Shown here in pieces: positions 18,865 through 28,127 of a DNA stretch of 64,000 nt (its first letter is position 1; each line of letters opens with the position of its first letter). The DNA is from Kribbella caucasensis (GTDB taxonomy: Bacteria > Actinomycetota > Actinomycetes > Propionibacteriales > Kribbellaceae): contig NZ_SNWQ01000021.1 in NCBI RefSeq assembly GCF_004361855.1, positions 62,001 to 126,000 on the forward strand, written 5' to 3'. A model generated the notes under the pieces. The model had not been told where the DNA came from. It did not search any database and worked only from the letters and a program-made list of their open reading frames with translations. Position numbers and translations under genes: made by a program.

Positions 18865-19521
18865 TCCCTGCTGGGCGAGGGTGAAGGTGACCCAGCGGGC
18901 GTTGAGGCAGTCGCGCCAGATGTTCACGCCGACCTCGACATGACCGGCCCGCTGCTCGATCGGGCCAACCATGATGAACGGACCGCGCGGATTCGCCGGG
19001 CAGTCACCCGAACCGTCATCGCGTTGGCGGACCCACTCGATCGGGGCGACACCGGTGAGCGCGTTCTCGATCCCGATCCGCTCCGCCTCGGTGAAGGGGA
19101 CCCCTCGGGTTTGCTTGGTCGTATCCCCCGCGTTCTCGTACGGAGCGTTCAGTACATAGAGAACGGGATCCTTCGTCGGGTTCTGCTCGCGGTCCAGGAT
19201 GCCCTTGATCGTGGCGGCCCAGATCAGCGACTCGTTCGGGATCACCTGGGTCGTCTGGTTGGTCTGGGTGCCCGACCCGGTCGCACCCGCCGGTCCCGGT
19301 TCGGACCCGCCGCGCGGATTCGCGGCGTACAGGACGCCGGCCAGGATCACCAGGACAGCGGCCGCGGCGAGCAGGATCGGCGCCCGTCGCGGCCTGGTTG
19401 CCACCGGCAACTGATCGGCCGTCTCGGCGCGCGCGAACTGGCTGTCGAGGACCAGATTCTCCTTGTCGGCAAAGGTTTCCTTGAGCAGCCGGCCCAGTTC
19501 GTCATCGGTTCGGTTCGTCAT
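18817..19521 (-). CDS. Membrane-anchored anti-sigma-like partner of the SigE-type factor
   Basis: 234 residues: a cytoplasmic head (residues 1-46, TDDELGRLLKETFADKENLVL), one membrane helix (about 48-68) and an extracytoplasmic domain from residue 75 with two cysteines (GDCPANPRG, WRDCLNARW). No zinc anti-sigma motif is present. Its start overlaps the sigma gene's end by 20 bases, the arrangement of cognate anti-sigma or signal-transducing partners. The role is inferred from linkage and topology. Confidence 0.75.
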   Translation of the reverse strand: MTNRTDDELGRLLKETFADKENLVLDSQFARAETADQLPVATRPRRAPILLAAAAVLVILAGVLYAANPRGGSEPGPAGATGSGTQTNQTTQVIPNESLIWAATIKGILDREQNPTKDPVLYVLNAPYENAGDTTKQTRGVPFTEAERIGIENALTGVAPIEWVRQRDDGSGDCPANPRGPFIMVGPIEQRAGHVEVGVNIWRDCLNARWVTFTLAQQGSTWKVTGTTGPEAIS

Positions 19522-20035
19522 CCCACAGCTCCTCGTCTCGGGCCGCCAGGTTCGCCCGCAGGCCGGCCAGGCCCCGCGCGGCGTTGGATCGGACGGTGCT
19601 CGCCGAACACCCGAGGATGCTGGCGATCTCGTCGTCCGGAAGGTCTTCGTAGTACCTCAGCACCAGTACGGCGCGCTGCCGCCGCGGCAGCTCGGCCAGC
19701 AGCCGCCAAGTGGCGTCCCGCTCGGCCTGACGGCTGCTGAAGTCGTCAGTGGCGACCGTCTCGTCGAACTCCGCGATCGGCAGCTCGCGGTTCTTCAGCC
19801 GGCGCCGCCAGCTGAGGAACTCGTTCACCACCATCGTCCGCAGGTACGCCTCGGGATGGTCGAGCGAGCCGATCCGGCCCCACTGCCAATAGGCCCGGGC
19901 GAGCACGGTCTGCACCAGGTCCTCGGCGCTGTGCACTCCACCGGACAGCATCAGCGCCACCCGCAACAGCCGCCGCTCGCTCGACTCGACCACCTCGTCG
20001 AACGTCAGCCTGTTCACCTCGCCCGTCACCGTCAC
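19502..20035 (-). CDS. SigE-family ECF RNA polymerase sigma factor
   Basis: 177 residues with sigma region 2 (SAEDLVQTVLARAYWQW...YLRTMVVNEFLSWRRR) and region 4 (LPRRQRAVLVLRYYEDLPDDEIASILGCSASTVRSNAARGL). It is of the short SigE/ECF type common in actinomycetes. GTG start at 20035. It is coupled to the downstream membrane protein gene. This pair interrupts the otherwise mycobacteria-like ephE-marP adjacency. Confidence 0.93.
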   Translation of the reverse strand: MTVTGEVNRLTFDEVVESSERRLLRVALMLSGGVHSAEDLVQTVLARAYWQWGRIGSLDHPEAYLRTMVVNEFLSWRRRLKNRELPIAEFDETVATDDFSSRQAERDATWRLLAELPRRQRAVLVLRYYEDLPDDEIASILGCSASTVRSNAARGLAGLRANLAARDEELWDDEPNR

Positions 20036-20088
20036 ACTCTCCCAACGCCGCGGGCCGCCCGTTCTGCTGCATCGCCGGGCGGATCAGG

Positions 20089-21261
20089 TCAGGTGCAGGT
20101 TCGGGTGGAGACCTCTTGGGTGGTACGGGTGCCGGCTGTCGCGTCGTCAGCTACCTGGGCGGCGGTGAGGACGTAGCCGGTGCGGCTGTCTTCGACGGAG
20201 GCGGCGAAGACGACTCCATAGACGTTGCCCTGCGGCGAGATCAGCGGCCCGCCGGAGTTGCCGGGGCGGACCGAGGCCCAGATCGAGAAGGCTCGCCGGG
20301 TGACCGTGCGGTCGCCGTAGATGTCGGGACCGCGGAGGCGTTCCTCGGAGCGGATCCGGGCCGGCTCGGAGTCGAACGGGCCGTTCTCCGGGTAGCCGAG
20401 GACGACCGCGGTGGCGTCGGCCTTGCCGGTCAGGTCGAACTTGAGCGGCTGGATGTTCAGGCCCGGTACGTACAGCACGGCGACGTCCACCTCGGGGTCG
20501 AACAGAACCACGGTCGCGTCGTACTGGCGGCGGTTGACCTCGACCTTGGGATCGCTCACCCCGGCGACGACGTGCGCGTTCGTCATCACGCGCTCCGGGG
20601 CGTAGACGAAGCCGGAGCCCTCGAGACCGCGGGAGCAGTTCGCGACGCCGGTGATCTTGGCGATGCGGGAGTAGGCATCCTTCACCGCCTGTGTCTTGGC
20701 GATGCCCGCGTCCGGCGGCTGCGTGTCGCGGATCCGCTCGGGGACGAACGGATCGAGGAAGCGCGGGAAGAGGTCGGTGTTGACGACGTCGTTGAACGCC
20801 TGCAACGCCCGGTCGGCCTCACCCGGCAGCACCTCGTCGACCTTGGCCAGCACCTGCGAACCACGCACGGCCGACGTGACACTCGGGATCCGCGCGCCAC
20901 TGACCGCGACCCCGAGCACCCAGGAGACGATCAGCACCGACACGGCCGCCAACGCCGCTCCACCGAGCGCGTCGACGGCCCTCACCGGTCGCCAGGAGAT
21001 CTGTCGTCTCAGCTTCGAACCGAGCAACGCCCCGATCGTTCGCCCGATCGAGGCCAGCAGCACCACCAGGACCAGAGCCGCGAACGAGACCTGGACGCTG
21101 GGCGAGAAGTTGTCCAGCACCCGCGGTACGCCGTACACGCCGATCGCCGCACCGGCCAGCAGCCCGATCGTGGCACACGCGCCCAGGACGAATCCCTCGA
21201 CGTATCCGGAGATCGCCACCAGCCCAGTCACCACGAGTAGCGCGATATCGAGACCGCTCAC
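20089..21261 (-). CDS. marP: Membrane serine protease of the MarP type
   Basis: 390 residues. A CvpA-like N-terminus with four membrane helices (about residues 5-125) is followed by a periplasmic trypsin-like domain. The triad is readable: His230 in TNAHVV, Asp259 in DPEVDVAVLYV and Ser336 in RPGNSGGPL. Cys residues (NCSRG and the C-terminal TRTCT) could form the redox-sensitive disulfide known from M. tuberculosis MarP (Rv3671c), which protects against acid and oxidative stress by processing cell-wall hydrolases. GTG start overlaps the NUDIX stop (GTGA). Confidence 0.93.
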   Translation of the reverse strand: MSGLDIALLVVTGLVAISGYVEGFVLGACATIGLLAGAAIGVYGVPRVLDNFSPSVQVSFAALVLVVLLASIGRTIGALLGSKLRRQISWRPVRAVDALGGAALAAVSVLIVSWVLGVAVSGARIPSVTSAVRGSQVLAKVDEVLPGEADRALQAFNDVVNTDLFPRFLDPFVPERIRDTQPPDAGIAKTQAVKDAYSRIAKITGVANCSRGLEGSGFVYAPERVMTNAHVVAGVSDPKVEVNRRQYDATVVLFDPEVDVAVLYVPGLNIQPLKFDLTGKADATAVVLGYPENGPFDSEPARIRSEERLRGPDIYGDRTVTRRAFSIWASVRPGNSGGPLISPQGNVYGVVFAASVEDSRTGYVLTAAQVADDATAGTRTTQEVSTRTCT

Positions 21262-22031
21262 TCCACACCCTCCGGACGCCCCAGGTCGTGCTCGATGGCC
21301 GTCAGCCGTCGCGCCTCCTGCGACCGCTGCCCCTCACTCCGCCAGGCCGCTTCGACCAGCCGGTCGGGCAACGGTACGACGTTCGCCGGGTCCCAGTCGC
21401 GCGCCCAGCCGCCGAGAACGAGCATTTTGTCGAGCAGACCGGCGGTGAACCCCCAGATGAAGAGGTCGTCGATCAGAAACGCCGGACCGGTGAACCCCGA
21501 CGGGTGCAGACAGCTGACCCGGTTCGCCGGATCGGCCAGCGCGCTGATCGCGACCCGGTGCACGGACGCCACCTCGGCCGGGTCGACCACCGCGACCGGC
21601 GACGGCTCCCGCCACCACGCCACCACCGGGGACACACCGAAGTTGCTGACCGGGACCCAGAGCGCCGGCCAGACCGCGAACACCTCGACGCCGGCCGGAT
21701 CCAGCCCGGTCTCCTCCTCGGCCTCGCGCAGCGCCGTCCGGACCACTCCCTCGACGCCGGTGCCGTCCTCCTCGTCCAGCCGGCCGCCGGGGAACGCCAT
21801 CTGGCCCGCATGCGACCGCAGCGTCCAGGCCCGCTCGGTCAGCAACACATCGGGGCCGTCGGCATCGTTGCCATCAGCAAGCAGGATCAGTACGGCGGAC
21901 GGCCGCACCGACGGATCGTCCGGTGGGACGAAGCGGGAGAGTTCCAACGGATCGACCGTCTTCGACGCGGCGGCCAGGGTCTGCAGCCAGCCGGGCAGTT
22001 CCGTGTCGAAGCTGACACTGGTCCTCACCAT
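21258..22031 (-). CDS. NUDIX hydrolase, CoA-diphosphatase type (Rv3672c-like)
   Basis: 257 residues. The UPF0035-like MAFPGGRLDEEDG and Nudix core TALREAEEETGLDP are intact, with the spacing of CoA pyrophosphatases (NudL type). The substrate is inferred from subfamily resemblance. It overlaps the TlpA-like gene upstream by 7 bases and marP downstream by 4, forming the conserved nth-tlpA-nudix-marP operon of actinobacteria. Confidence 0.9.
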   Translation of the reverse strand: MVRTSVSFDTELPGWLQTLAAASKTVDPLELSRFVPPDDPSVRPSAVLILLADGNDADGPDVLLTERAWTLRSHAGQMAFPGGRLDEEDGTGVEGVVRTALREAEEETGLDPAGVEVFAVWPALWVPVSNFGVSPVVAWWREPSPVAVVDPAEVASVHRVAISALADPANRVSCLHPSGFTGPAFLIDDLFIWGFTAGLLDKMLVLGGWARDWDPANVVPLPDRLVEAAWRSEGQRSQEARRLTAIEHDLGRPEGVE

Positions 22032-22696
22032 GTCACTCCCAGTTTGTCCTTCACCAGCTCGTCGAGCTGATCCTGCGAAGTGAAGACGCCACGGTGGACG
22101 TGGACGACGGCGCCGGACTTGTCGACGAAGGCGGTCAGCGGCGGTCCACCGATCTTCAACGCCTGCTGGGTCACCTTGTCCGAGTCGACCAGATGCGGGT
22201 AGGCCAACTGGTGCTCGGTCGCGAACTTCACCGCGAGCTCGGGGCGGGGGTCGGCGTAGTCGATGCCGAGGAGCTGGACCTTGCCACTTGCCTTCTTCGC
22301 CAGCTCGGCCAGGAACGGGGCTTCCTCACGGCAGGGGCCACACCACTGAGCCCACACGTTGATCACCAGCGGGCCGCGGAGATCGGCGAGCCGGATGTCC
22401 GGGCCGTCGCCCAGACACGGCAGGCTGACATCGGGCAGGCCGTTGGTCACCGGCGGTCTGGACGGCGTAGCTGGACACGGCTTCAGCTGACCGGCACCCT
22501 CGACACTGCTGCTCGTCGGACCGGCCTGCTGGTCTGTCCCGTTCCCCGCCTGCTCAGGCCCACAGGCAACCAACAGCCCCAACACCACCACCAGCCCGCA
22601 CCCGGCCCAACCGCCCCGCCGCCGGATCCCCCCGAATTTCAACAGCGCTACGCGCGCGCGGCGGAGCGGCGTACGGGGGTGGGGCGAGTGGTTCAC
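22025..22696 (-). CDS. TlpA-like thioredoxin lipoprotein (Rv3673c-like)
   Basis: 223 residues. A long basic N-terminus (residues 1-30) precedes a hydrophobic segment and the lipobox LLVAC, so it is probably an exported, lipid-anchored thiol oxidoreductase. The active site is WCGPC in [16 protein letters not shown]. It may assist extracytoplasmic cysteine proteins, such as the MarP domain encoded two genes downstream (inference). The GTG at 22696 overlaps the nth stop (GTGA). Confidence 0.9.
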   Translation of the reverse strand: MNHSPHPRTPLRRARVALLKFGGIRRRGGWAGCGLVVVLGLLVACGPEQAGNGTDQQAGPTSSSVEGAGQLKPCPATPSRPPVTNGLPDVSLPCLGDGPDIRLADLRGPLVINVWAQWCGPCREEAPFLAELAKKASGKVQLLGIDYADPRPELAVKFATEHQLAYPHLVDSDKVTQQALKIGGPPLTAFVDKSGAVVHVHRGVFTSQDQLDELVKDKLGVTW

Positions 22697-23481
22697 GCGG
22701 GGACCTTCACCAGCTTCGCGGCCAGGTCGGGGTCGGTCGGGCCGAGACCGAACGACGGGCACCACTGGGCGATCGGGCAGGCGCCGCAGGCCGGCTTCTT
22801 GGCATGGCAGCGGCGGCGGCCGTGGAAGATCAGCCGGTGCGACAACATGGTCCAGTCCTTCTTCGGGAACAGCGCGCCGATCAGGTGCTCGACCTTGACC
22901 GGATCCTCCTCCTCGGTCCAGCCGAACCGGCGGACCAGCCGGCCGAAGTGGGTGTCGACCGTGATCCCCGGGACGCCGAACGCGTTGCCGAGCACCACGT
23001 TCGCCGTCTTCCGGCCGGTGCCGGGGAGCTTGACCAACTCCGCCAGCTTGCCGGGCACGACGCCGTCGTAGTCGTCGACCAGGGCCTGGCCGAGCTTGAT
23101 CACGCTGTTCGTCTTGGCCCGGAAGAAGCCGGTCGGCTTGAGGATCGCCTCCATGTCGTCCCGGTCGGCCTCGGCGTACGACTGCGCGGTCGGGTACTTC
23201 GCGAACAGTGTCGGGGTCACCTTGTTGACCGTGACATCGGTGGTCTGTGCGGACAGGATCGTTGCCACCAGCAGCTCGAGCGGCGTACTGAAGTCGAGCT
23301 CGCAGTGAGCATCCGGATACGTCTCGGTCAGCACCTTGTGCATCTTCCGGGCGCGGCGGACGAGCTGGGTCGGCGTCTCGCCGGCGACCACCGGGGCCTT
23401 GCGGGGCAGCTTCACGGGCGGGTTCAGAACCGGCGCCGGGACCGGGTGCGGGTTCGGGTCCGCGACACGCTGGATGGACAT
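22693..23481 (-). CDS. nth: Endonuclease III (DNA glycosylase/AP lyase)
   Basis: 262 residues. It removes oxidised pyrimidines in base-excision repair. The helix-hairpin-helix ([13 protein letters not shown]), the catalytic Asp in TVDTHFGRL and the iron-sulfur loop C-x6-C-x2-C-x5-C ([17 protein letters not shown]) are complete. The ATG at 23481 (MSIQRVADP) is chosen over a longer frame reaching 23652, which would overlap crp. First gene of the nth-marP operon, divergent from crp as in M. tuberculosis (Rv3674c). Confidence 0.96.
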   Translation of the reverse strand: MSIQRVADPNPHPVPAPVLNPPVKLPRKAPVVAGETPTQLVRRARKMHKVLTETYPDAHCELDFSTPLELLVATILSAQTTDVTVNKVTPTLFAKYPTAQSYAEADRDDMEAILKPTGFFRAKTNSVIKLGQALVDDYDGVVPGKLAELVKLPGTGRKTANVVLGNAFGVPGITVDTHFGRLVRRFGWTEEEDPVKVEHLIGALFPKKDWTMLSHRLIFHGRRRCHAKKPACGACPIAQWCPSFGLGPTDPDLAAKLVKVPA

Positions 23482-23535
23482 GGATGCCAGCCTACGTGGC
23501 GGTGCCGACACCGGAGGGGCTACGGTTTTGGGGCG

Positions 23536-23556
23536 ACCGGGTGTGATTGACCCGGT
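23536..23556. promoter_or_regulatory. Dyad in the nth-crp divergent promoter
   Basis: ACCGGGT-N7-ACCCGGT is a perfect 7-base inverted repeat midway between the divergent nth and crp genes. It does not match the Crp consensus. The binding protein is unknown. Confidence 0.35.
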
Positions 23557-23624
23557 GCCGGGCCGGTCCAAGACACCATGGGGGCCGCCCGAATCTGTGT
23601 GGTCGAGGTCCGAGGAGGCCCAAC

Positions 23625-24302
23625 GTGGACGCCGCAGTGCTCCGACAGGCACCGCTGTTCAGTCAGCTCGACGACGAGGCGGCCGACGCGCTGGCCGCGT
23701 CGATGACCGAGAACCGGCTGCGCCGCGGCCAGGTGCTGTTCCACGAGGGCGACTCCGGGGACCGGCTGTTCGTCGTGGTCGAGGGCAAGGTCAAGCTCGG
23801 CCGCACCTCCGCCGACGGCCGGGAGAACCTGATCGCCGTCCTCGGCCCGGGCCAGATGTTCGGTGAACTGTCCCTGTTCGACCCGGGGCCGCGCTCGGCC
23901 ACCGTCACCGCCGTCACCGACGCGTCGCTGATGTCGCTGACCCACGACGAACTGCTCCGCTGGCTGGCCGGCCGGCCGGAAGTTGCCCGCGGCCTCCTCC
24001 TGCAGCTCGCGTCCCGGCTCCGCAAGGTCTCCGACGTCGTGGCCGACCTGGTGTTCTCCGACGTCCCCGGCCGGGTCGCCAAGGCCCTGCTGGACCTGGC
24101 CAGCCGCTTCGGCCGAACCGCCGACGACGGCGTCCACGTCCACCACGACCTGACCCAGGAGGAGCTGGCCCAACTGGTCGGCGCCTCCCGCGAAACCGTC
24201 AACAAGGCCCTGGCCGACTTCGCCTCCCGAGGCTGGGTCCGCCTGGAACCCCGCTCGGTCGTCCTCCTAGACGTAGACCGCCTCCAACGCCGAGCCCGCT
24301 AA
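23625..24302 (+). CDS. crp: Crp/Fnr-family cAMP-responsive regulator
   Basis: 225 residues. An N-terminal cyclic-nucleotide domain (residues 5-120, with [21 protein letters not shown] as the phosphate-binding cassette) is followed by a winged helix with recognition helix [15 protein letters not shown]. This helix is essentially that of M. tuberculosis Crp (Rv3676), so TGTGA-N6-TCACA should be its site; two such sites occur in the window (acs, ponA2). GTG 23625 follows CGAGGAGG. Confidence 0.95.
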   Translation: MDAAVLRQAPLFSQLDDEAADALAASMTENRLRRGQVLFHEGDSGDRLFVVVEGKVKLGRTSADGRENLIAVLGPGQMFGELSLFDPGPRSATVTAVTDASLMSLTHDELLRWLAGRPEVARGLLLQLASRLRKVSDVVADLVFSDVPGRVAKALLDLASRFGRTADDGVHVHHDLTQEELAQLVGASRETVNKALADFASRGWVRLEPRSVVLLDVDRLQRRAR

Positions 24303-24783
24303 CCCCCGGCCCGACCAAATCTGTCGCGGTCAGCCCGCTCACCTCGGTCAGATCGGCCGGCGCGAGGAGACCGTGATGATGCCGCACACCCGCGATCGGT
24401 CCACCCCGATGGTCGTCCAGGCGGGTGAGGTGTGCCTCGGCCAGGTCCAGTCCCCACACCGGCGATCCGTGCAGCACCAGAGCCGATTGGTGGCTAACGG
24501 CAACGCTGCCGGCCTTCATGGAGTTCATCGCCGCGTGGACGAGTTGCGTATGTCGGATCTGTCGCTGCTCCCAGGTCGGCCGACTCCCGAGGTCCAGCGC
24601 CACGGCGTACTGGCCATAGCGGATCCGCTCCCAGCGGCCGTCGCCGAGCCTGCGCTGGATCTGTTGAGTCGTGTAGCCGCAGGACAGAGCCTGACCGCGG
24701 CTGAACACACCACCTTGTGCACTCGCCAGCATGCTCAGTTTCGGATTCACCGCACCAGGATTGCCGAAGTCGGTCGGCCTCAC
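24199..24783 (-). pseudogene. Truncated AbiEi-type antitoxin-domain protein
   Basis: The N-terminal half of a protein of the AbiEi-like antitoxin-domain family (GGVFSRGQALSCGYTTQQIQRRL...WERIRYGQYAV, then the DUF559-type linker HQSALVLHGSPVWGL). Homologous character stops near 24310 at VSGLTATDLV; the frame then runs antisense into the crp 3' end with Gly-rich nonsense-like sequence. Complete members are about 300 residues and end in an endonuclease-like domain, so the 3' half has been lost at the crp boundary. Confidence 0.6.
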
Positions 24784-24833
24784 GCGTCACCAGCCGCCGC
24801 CTGTGGATAACTCACCTCTCGACATCTCGGAGG

Positions 24834-25622
24834 CTAGCCTTCGAGATAGTCGAGTTGGGCGCGGACTGAGCGGGTGGCGGCGGGCCAGAGGGATGGGTCT
24901 ACGTCGGCGTAGACGTGTTCGACGATGGATTCTGGGGTGGTGTGGCCGGCGGACAGGGCGGCCCGGATCTGGTCGAGGCGTTCTCGGCGGTGGGTGAGGT
25001 AGTACGTGAGGACGGCGGTGGGGTCGTCGATGACGGGGCCGTGGCCGGGGAGCAGGCGGTCTACGCCGGCGGGTGAGTTGGCGAAGGCGCGTAGGCGGTC
25101 GAGGGACTCGAGATAGGGGCCCAGGGCACCGTCGGGGTGGGCTACGACCGAGGTGCCGCGGCCGAGGACGGTGTCGCCGGTCAGGAGTGAGCCGTCCTGG
25201 GGAAGCCAGAAGCAGACCGAGTCGAGGGTGTGGCCTGGGGTCGGCAGTACTTCGACGCGTAGGTCGCCCGCCGCGATCACGTCGCCCTCGGCGAGCCCGT
25301 GTGCGTGGTCGGTCGGGATGCGGAATGCGGGGTCGACCGAGCGGACGACACAGTTCGCCTGGTTCGCGAACCAGGCGGCGCCCTCCGAGTGGTCCGGGTG
25401 CTTGTGCGTCAGCAGTACGACGTCCACCGTGCACCCGTACGACGCGACTGCGTCGAGCACGGCCTGCAAGTGGTCGGTCAGGAGCGGACCCGGGTCGACG
25501 ACGACAGCCCGATCGGACGAGGGGGCGCGGAGGATCCACGTGTTGGTGCCGTCCAAGGTCATCGGACCGGGGTTCGCGGCCAGCACCCGAGCGGCGTACG
25601 GGGTCACCTGGTCGGCGGTCAT
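24834..25622 (-). CDS. Metallo-beta-lactamase-fold hydrolase (Rv3677c-like)
   Basis: 262 residues. The metal motif HxHxDH is present as THKHPDHSEG; PTPGHTLDS, TGDTVLG and LLPGHGPV supply the remaining ligands. The C-terminal helix bundle (residues 205-262) matches the glyoxalase II/LACTB2-like group. Substrate unknown. The ATG at 25622 overlaps the stop of the NUDIX gene (ATGA). Last gene of the DUF4177-ridA-nudix-MBL unit, in the order known from mycobacteria. Confidence 0.9.
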   Translation of the reverse strand: MTADQVTPYAARVLAANPGPMTLDGTNTWILRAPSSDRAVVVDPGPLLTDHLQAVLDAVASYGCTVDVVLLTHKHPDHSEGAAWFANQANCVVRSVDPAFRIPTDHAHGLAEGDVIAAGDLRVEVLPTPGHTLDSVCFWLPQDGSLLTGDTVLGRGTSVVAHPDGALGPYLESLDRLRAFANSPAGVDRLLPGHGPVIDDPTAVLTYYLTHRRERLDQIRAALSAGHTTPESIVEHVYADVDPSLWPAATRSVRAQLDYLEG

Positions 25623-26470
25623 GGGGTCTCCAGAAAAATCCGGTCGTCCACAACCCGGACGGTGGGCAGGACGGGGCGGATTTCGCGGGTGGCGGCTGCG
25701 GTGAGGATGTCGGGGACGGTGGCGTAGGGGATGAGGTCCCGGCAGCACAGGTAGGTCGGCGGGAGCATCAACAGGTCGCCGTTGTCCACAGCGGAGACGG
25801 CGTTGGCGGGGGGCATCCAGGCGACCTGGTCGGATTCGGTGGTGACGTCGCGGGTCACCTGGCCGGCAGGGAGGGCGGCGACGAAGAAGCGGGTGTCGTA
25901 GCGGCGGGGTTCGAACTCGGGGGTGATCCAGTGCGCCCAGACGCCGAGCAGGTCCGCGCGGAGTACGAGTCCGCGCCGGTGCAGGAATTCGGCAAAACCG
26001 AGCTCCCGGGCTTCCAGCGCGACCCGGTCCGCCTCCCAGTCGGGGCCGGTCGTGTCGTCCACGACCGATGAGGTCGACGGGCCGGCCAGGAGTACGCCGG
26101 ACTCCTCGAAGGTCTCCCGGACCGCGGCCGCGACGTACGCCGCTGCGGTCTCCTCCGAGCATCCCATCCGGGAAGCGAACCAGGACGGTGGCGGACCCGC
26201 CCAGGAGTCCGCGATGGTCGAGTCGGTGGGATCGACGCGGCCGCCGGGGAACACCGTCATCCCGGCGGCGAACGCCATCGACCGCTGCCGGCGCAACAGG
26301 TAGACCTCAGGCCCCCGGGCGGTCGAGTCCCCGGCGGCCCGGAAGTTCGGGTCGGGGTCGCGGAGCAGGATCACCGTCGAGGCGGGCCGCGGTTCGGCGG
26401 CGGGACGGCCGTCCCGGACGAAGGACAGCGCGGCGTCCGCCATCGGCCCGGTCAGCGCCCGCGATTCCAC
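25619..26470 (-). CDS. NUDIX hydrolase
   Basis: 283 residues. The Nudix region is FPGGRVDPTDS followed, after a long insert, by AAAVRETFEESGVLL, which is a complete REx2EE core. The insert between the Gly-Gly and the catalytic helix (about 35 residues) resembles the NUDT19/RppH-like actinobacterial group next to Rv3677c homologues. Substrate not predictable. Short spacing to ridA upstream and overlap with the MBL gene show an operon. Confidence 0.85.
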   Translation of the reverse strand: MESRALTGPMADAALSFVRDGRPAAEPRPASTVILLRDPDPNFRAAGDSTARGPEVYLLRRQRSMAFAAGMTVFPGGRVDPTDSTIADSWAGPPPSWFASRMGCSEETAAAYVAAAVRETFEESGVLLAGPSTSSVVDDTTGPDWEADRVALEARELGFAEFLHRRGLVLRADLLGVWAHWITPEFEPRRYDTRFFVAALPAGQVTRDVTTESDQVAWMPPANAVSAVDNGDLLMLPPTYLCCRDLIPYATVPDILTAAATREIRPVLPTVRVVDDRIFLETP

Positions 26471-26472
26471 CG

Positions 26473-26934
26473 TCAGGCGACCTCGACGATCAGCTCGACC
26501 TCGACCGGCGCGTCCAGCGGCAGCACCGGTACGCCGACCGCGCTGCGGGCGTGCTGACCGATCTCGCCGAAGACCTGGCCGAACAGCTCGGACGCGCCGT
26601 TCGCGACCTGCGGCTGACCGGTGAAGTCGGTGCTGGAGGCGATGAACGCGACGGCCTTGACCACGCGGGTCACGTTCGCCAGGTCACCGATCTCGGCCTT
26701 GACCGCGGCCAGGGCGTTCAGCGCGCATTGCTGGGCGCACTCGCTCGCCACCTCGGCGGTGACGTCGGCGCCGACCTTGCCGGTGGCGATCAGGGTGCCA
26801 TCGCGCAGCGGCAGCTGGCCGGACGTGTAGACGAGGTTGCCGGTGCGGATCGCGGGGACGTACGCGGCGACCGGTTTGGCCACGTCGGGCAGCTTCAGCC
26901 CGAGCTCGGCCAGCTTCTCCTCCGGGTGGCTCAT
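26473..26934 (-). CDS. RidA-family (Rid/YjgF) protein, Rv3678c-like
   Basis: 153 residues. The trimeric barrel signature is visible (GNLVYTSGQLPLRDG near residue 32 and the C-terminal VPVLPLDAPVEVELIVEV). The canonical catalytic Arg in the RxxxxV-P motif reads SAVGVPVLP without Arg, so it may belong to a Rid subfamily lacking 2-aminoacrylate deaminase activity. The ATG overlaps the DUF4177 stop (ATGA). Confidence 0.9.
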   Translation of the reverse strand: MSHPEEKLAELGLKLPDVAKPVAAYVPAIRTGNLVYTSGQLPLRDGTLIATGKVGADVTAEVASECAQQCALNALAAVKAEIGDLANVTRVVKAVAFIASSTDFTGQPQVANGASELFGQVFGEIGQHARSAVGVPVLPLDAPVEVELIVEVA

Positions 26935-27092
26935 TTGTCCTCGATCTCCCGCTTCAGGTACGCGACCAGGGTCTCCGGGTTCGGGCCCTGGATCACCTGG
27001 ACCAGCTCCCAGCCGTCCTGGCCGAAGTTGTCGAGGATCTCCTTGGTCGAGTGGACCAGCAGCGGCGCGGTGAAGTACTCGAACTTCTTCAT
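26931..27092 (-). CDS. DUF4177 small protein (Rv3678A-like)
   Basis: 53 residues, easily missed by length. It begins MKKFEYFTAPLLVHSTKEIL and contains the family hallmark DGWELVQVIQG, ending LKREIEDK. It is the first gene of the minus-strand DUF4177-ridA-nudix-MBL unit and overlaps ridA by 4 bases. Divergent from the Get3-like ATPase gene 84 bases away. Function unknown. Confidence 0.88.
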   Translation of the reverse strand: MKKFEYFTAPLLVHSTKEILDNFGQDGWELVQVIQGPNPETLVAYLKREIEDK

Positions 27093-27176
27093 GGGGTGGA
27101 CTCTACTGATACTTTCCCCGCCCCACCGCCCCGGTCAGGAACGGTGTGCTCTGCGCCACGCCCTACCCTGGGGAGC

Positions 27177-28127
27177 ATGGCGAGGCTGCACGTGGTCACC
27201 GGCAAGGGCGGTACCGGGAAGACGACCGTTGCGGCCGCTATGGCGCTCTCGCTGGCTGAAGCGGGTAAGCGGGTGCTGCTGTGTGAGGTGGAGGGGCGGC
27301 AGGGGCTGGCCCAGCTCTTCGACGTTCCGCCGCTGCCGTACGTCGAACGGCGGATCGCGGTCGGCCCGGCCGGTGGTGAGGTGTTCGGCCTCGCGGTCGA
27401 CGCGGAGGCCGCGCTGCTCGAGTACCTCGACATGTACTACCACCTCGGCCGCGCCGGGAAAGCGCTCGACAAGGTCGGCGCGGTCGACTTCGTCACCACC
27501 ATCGCCCCCGGGCTGCGCGACGTCCTGCTCACCGGCAAGGTGTACGAGGCCACCCGGCGCAAGTCGCACGGCCGGCTCGCGTACGACGCGGTCGTGCTGG
27601 ACGCGCCTCCGACCGGACGGGTCGGCCGGTTCCTCAACGTGAACCACGAGGTGGCCGGGCTGGCCAAGGTCGGCCCGATCCGGAACCAGGCCGACGCGAT
27701 CATGGGCATGCTCCGCTCCGACGTGACCAGGATCCACCTGGTCACGCTGCTGGAGGAGATGCCGGTGCAGGAGACCCTGGACGCGGCCGAGCAACTGGAG
27801 GCCCTCGACCTGCGGGTCGGCTCGGTGGTGGTGAACATGGTCCGGCACAGCCCGCTCGACGATGACGCGCTCGCCCTTGCGGTGAAGGAGAAACTACCCG
27901 TCGCCGAACTGACCCGAGGGCTGAAGGCGGCCGGGATCACGGCGAGCAAGGAGATGGTGGGGACGTTGGTCAAGGAGGCCCGCGACCACGCCGTACGGGT
28001 CGGGCTGGAACGGGAGAACCGGGACCGGATCGATGCCCTGGGCAAGAAAGTGACGGAGCTGGCGCTGGTACCGGACGGGATCGACACGGGCGCGTTGTTC
28101 GACCTGGCCGAGGAGCTGCGGTCGTGA
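27177..28127 (+). CDS. Get3/ArsA-like ATPase, first subunit (Rv3679-like)
   Basis: 316 residues. Deviant Walker A GKGGTGKTT near residue 10 with the signature lysine, and LDAPPTGRVGRFL as the switch II-like region. M. tuberculosis Rv3679/Rv3680 form a Get3-like ATPase complex linked to nitric-oxide and glycerol stress; neither the client nor the substrate is clear. ATG 27177 follows GGGGAGC. The stop overlaps the GTG of the second subunit (GTGA), so equal synthesis is expected. Confidence 0.9.
   Translation: MARLHVVTGKGGTGKTTVAAAMALSLAEAGKRVLLCEVEGRQGLAQLFDVPPLPYVERRIAVGPAGGEVFGLAVDAEAALLEYLDMYYHLGRAGKALDKVGAVDFVTTIAPGLRDVLLTGKVYEATRRKSHGRLAYDAVVLDAPPTGRVGRFLNVNHEVAGLAKVGPIRNQADAIMGMLRSDVTRIHLVTLLEEMPVQETLDAAEQLEALDLRVGSVVVNMVRHSPLDDDALALAVKEKLPVAELTRGLKAAGITASKEMVGTLVKEARDHAVRVGLERENRDRIDALGKKVTELALVPDGIDTGALFDLAEELRS

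Noticed and set aside
24802-24810. Perfect DnaA box (TGTGGATAA)
   Set aside because: Single copy, with no cluster and no dnaA/dnaN nearby; not evidence for an origin.
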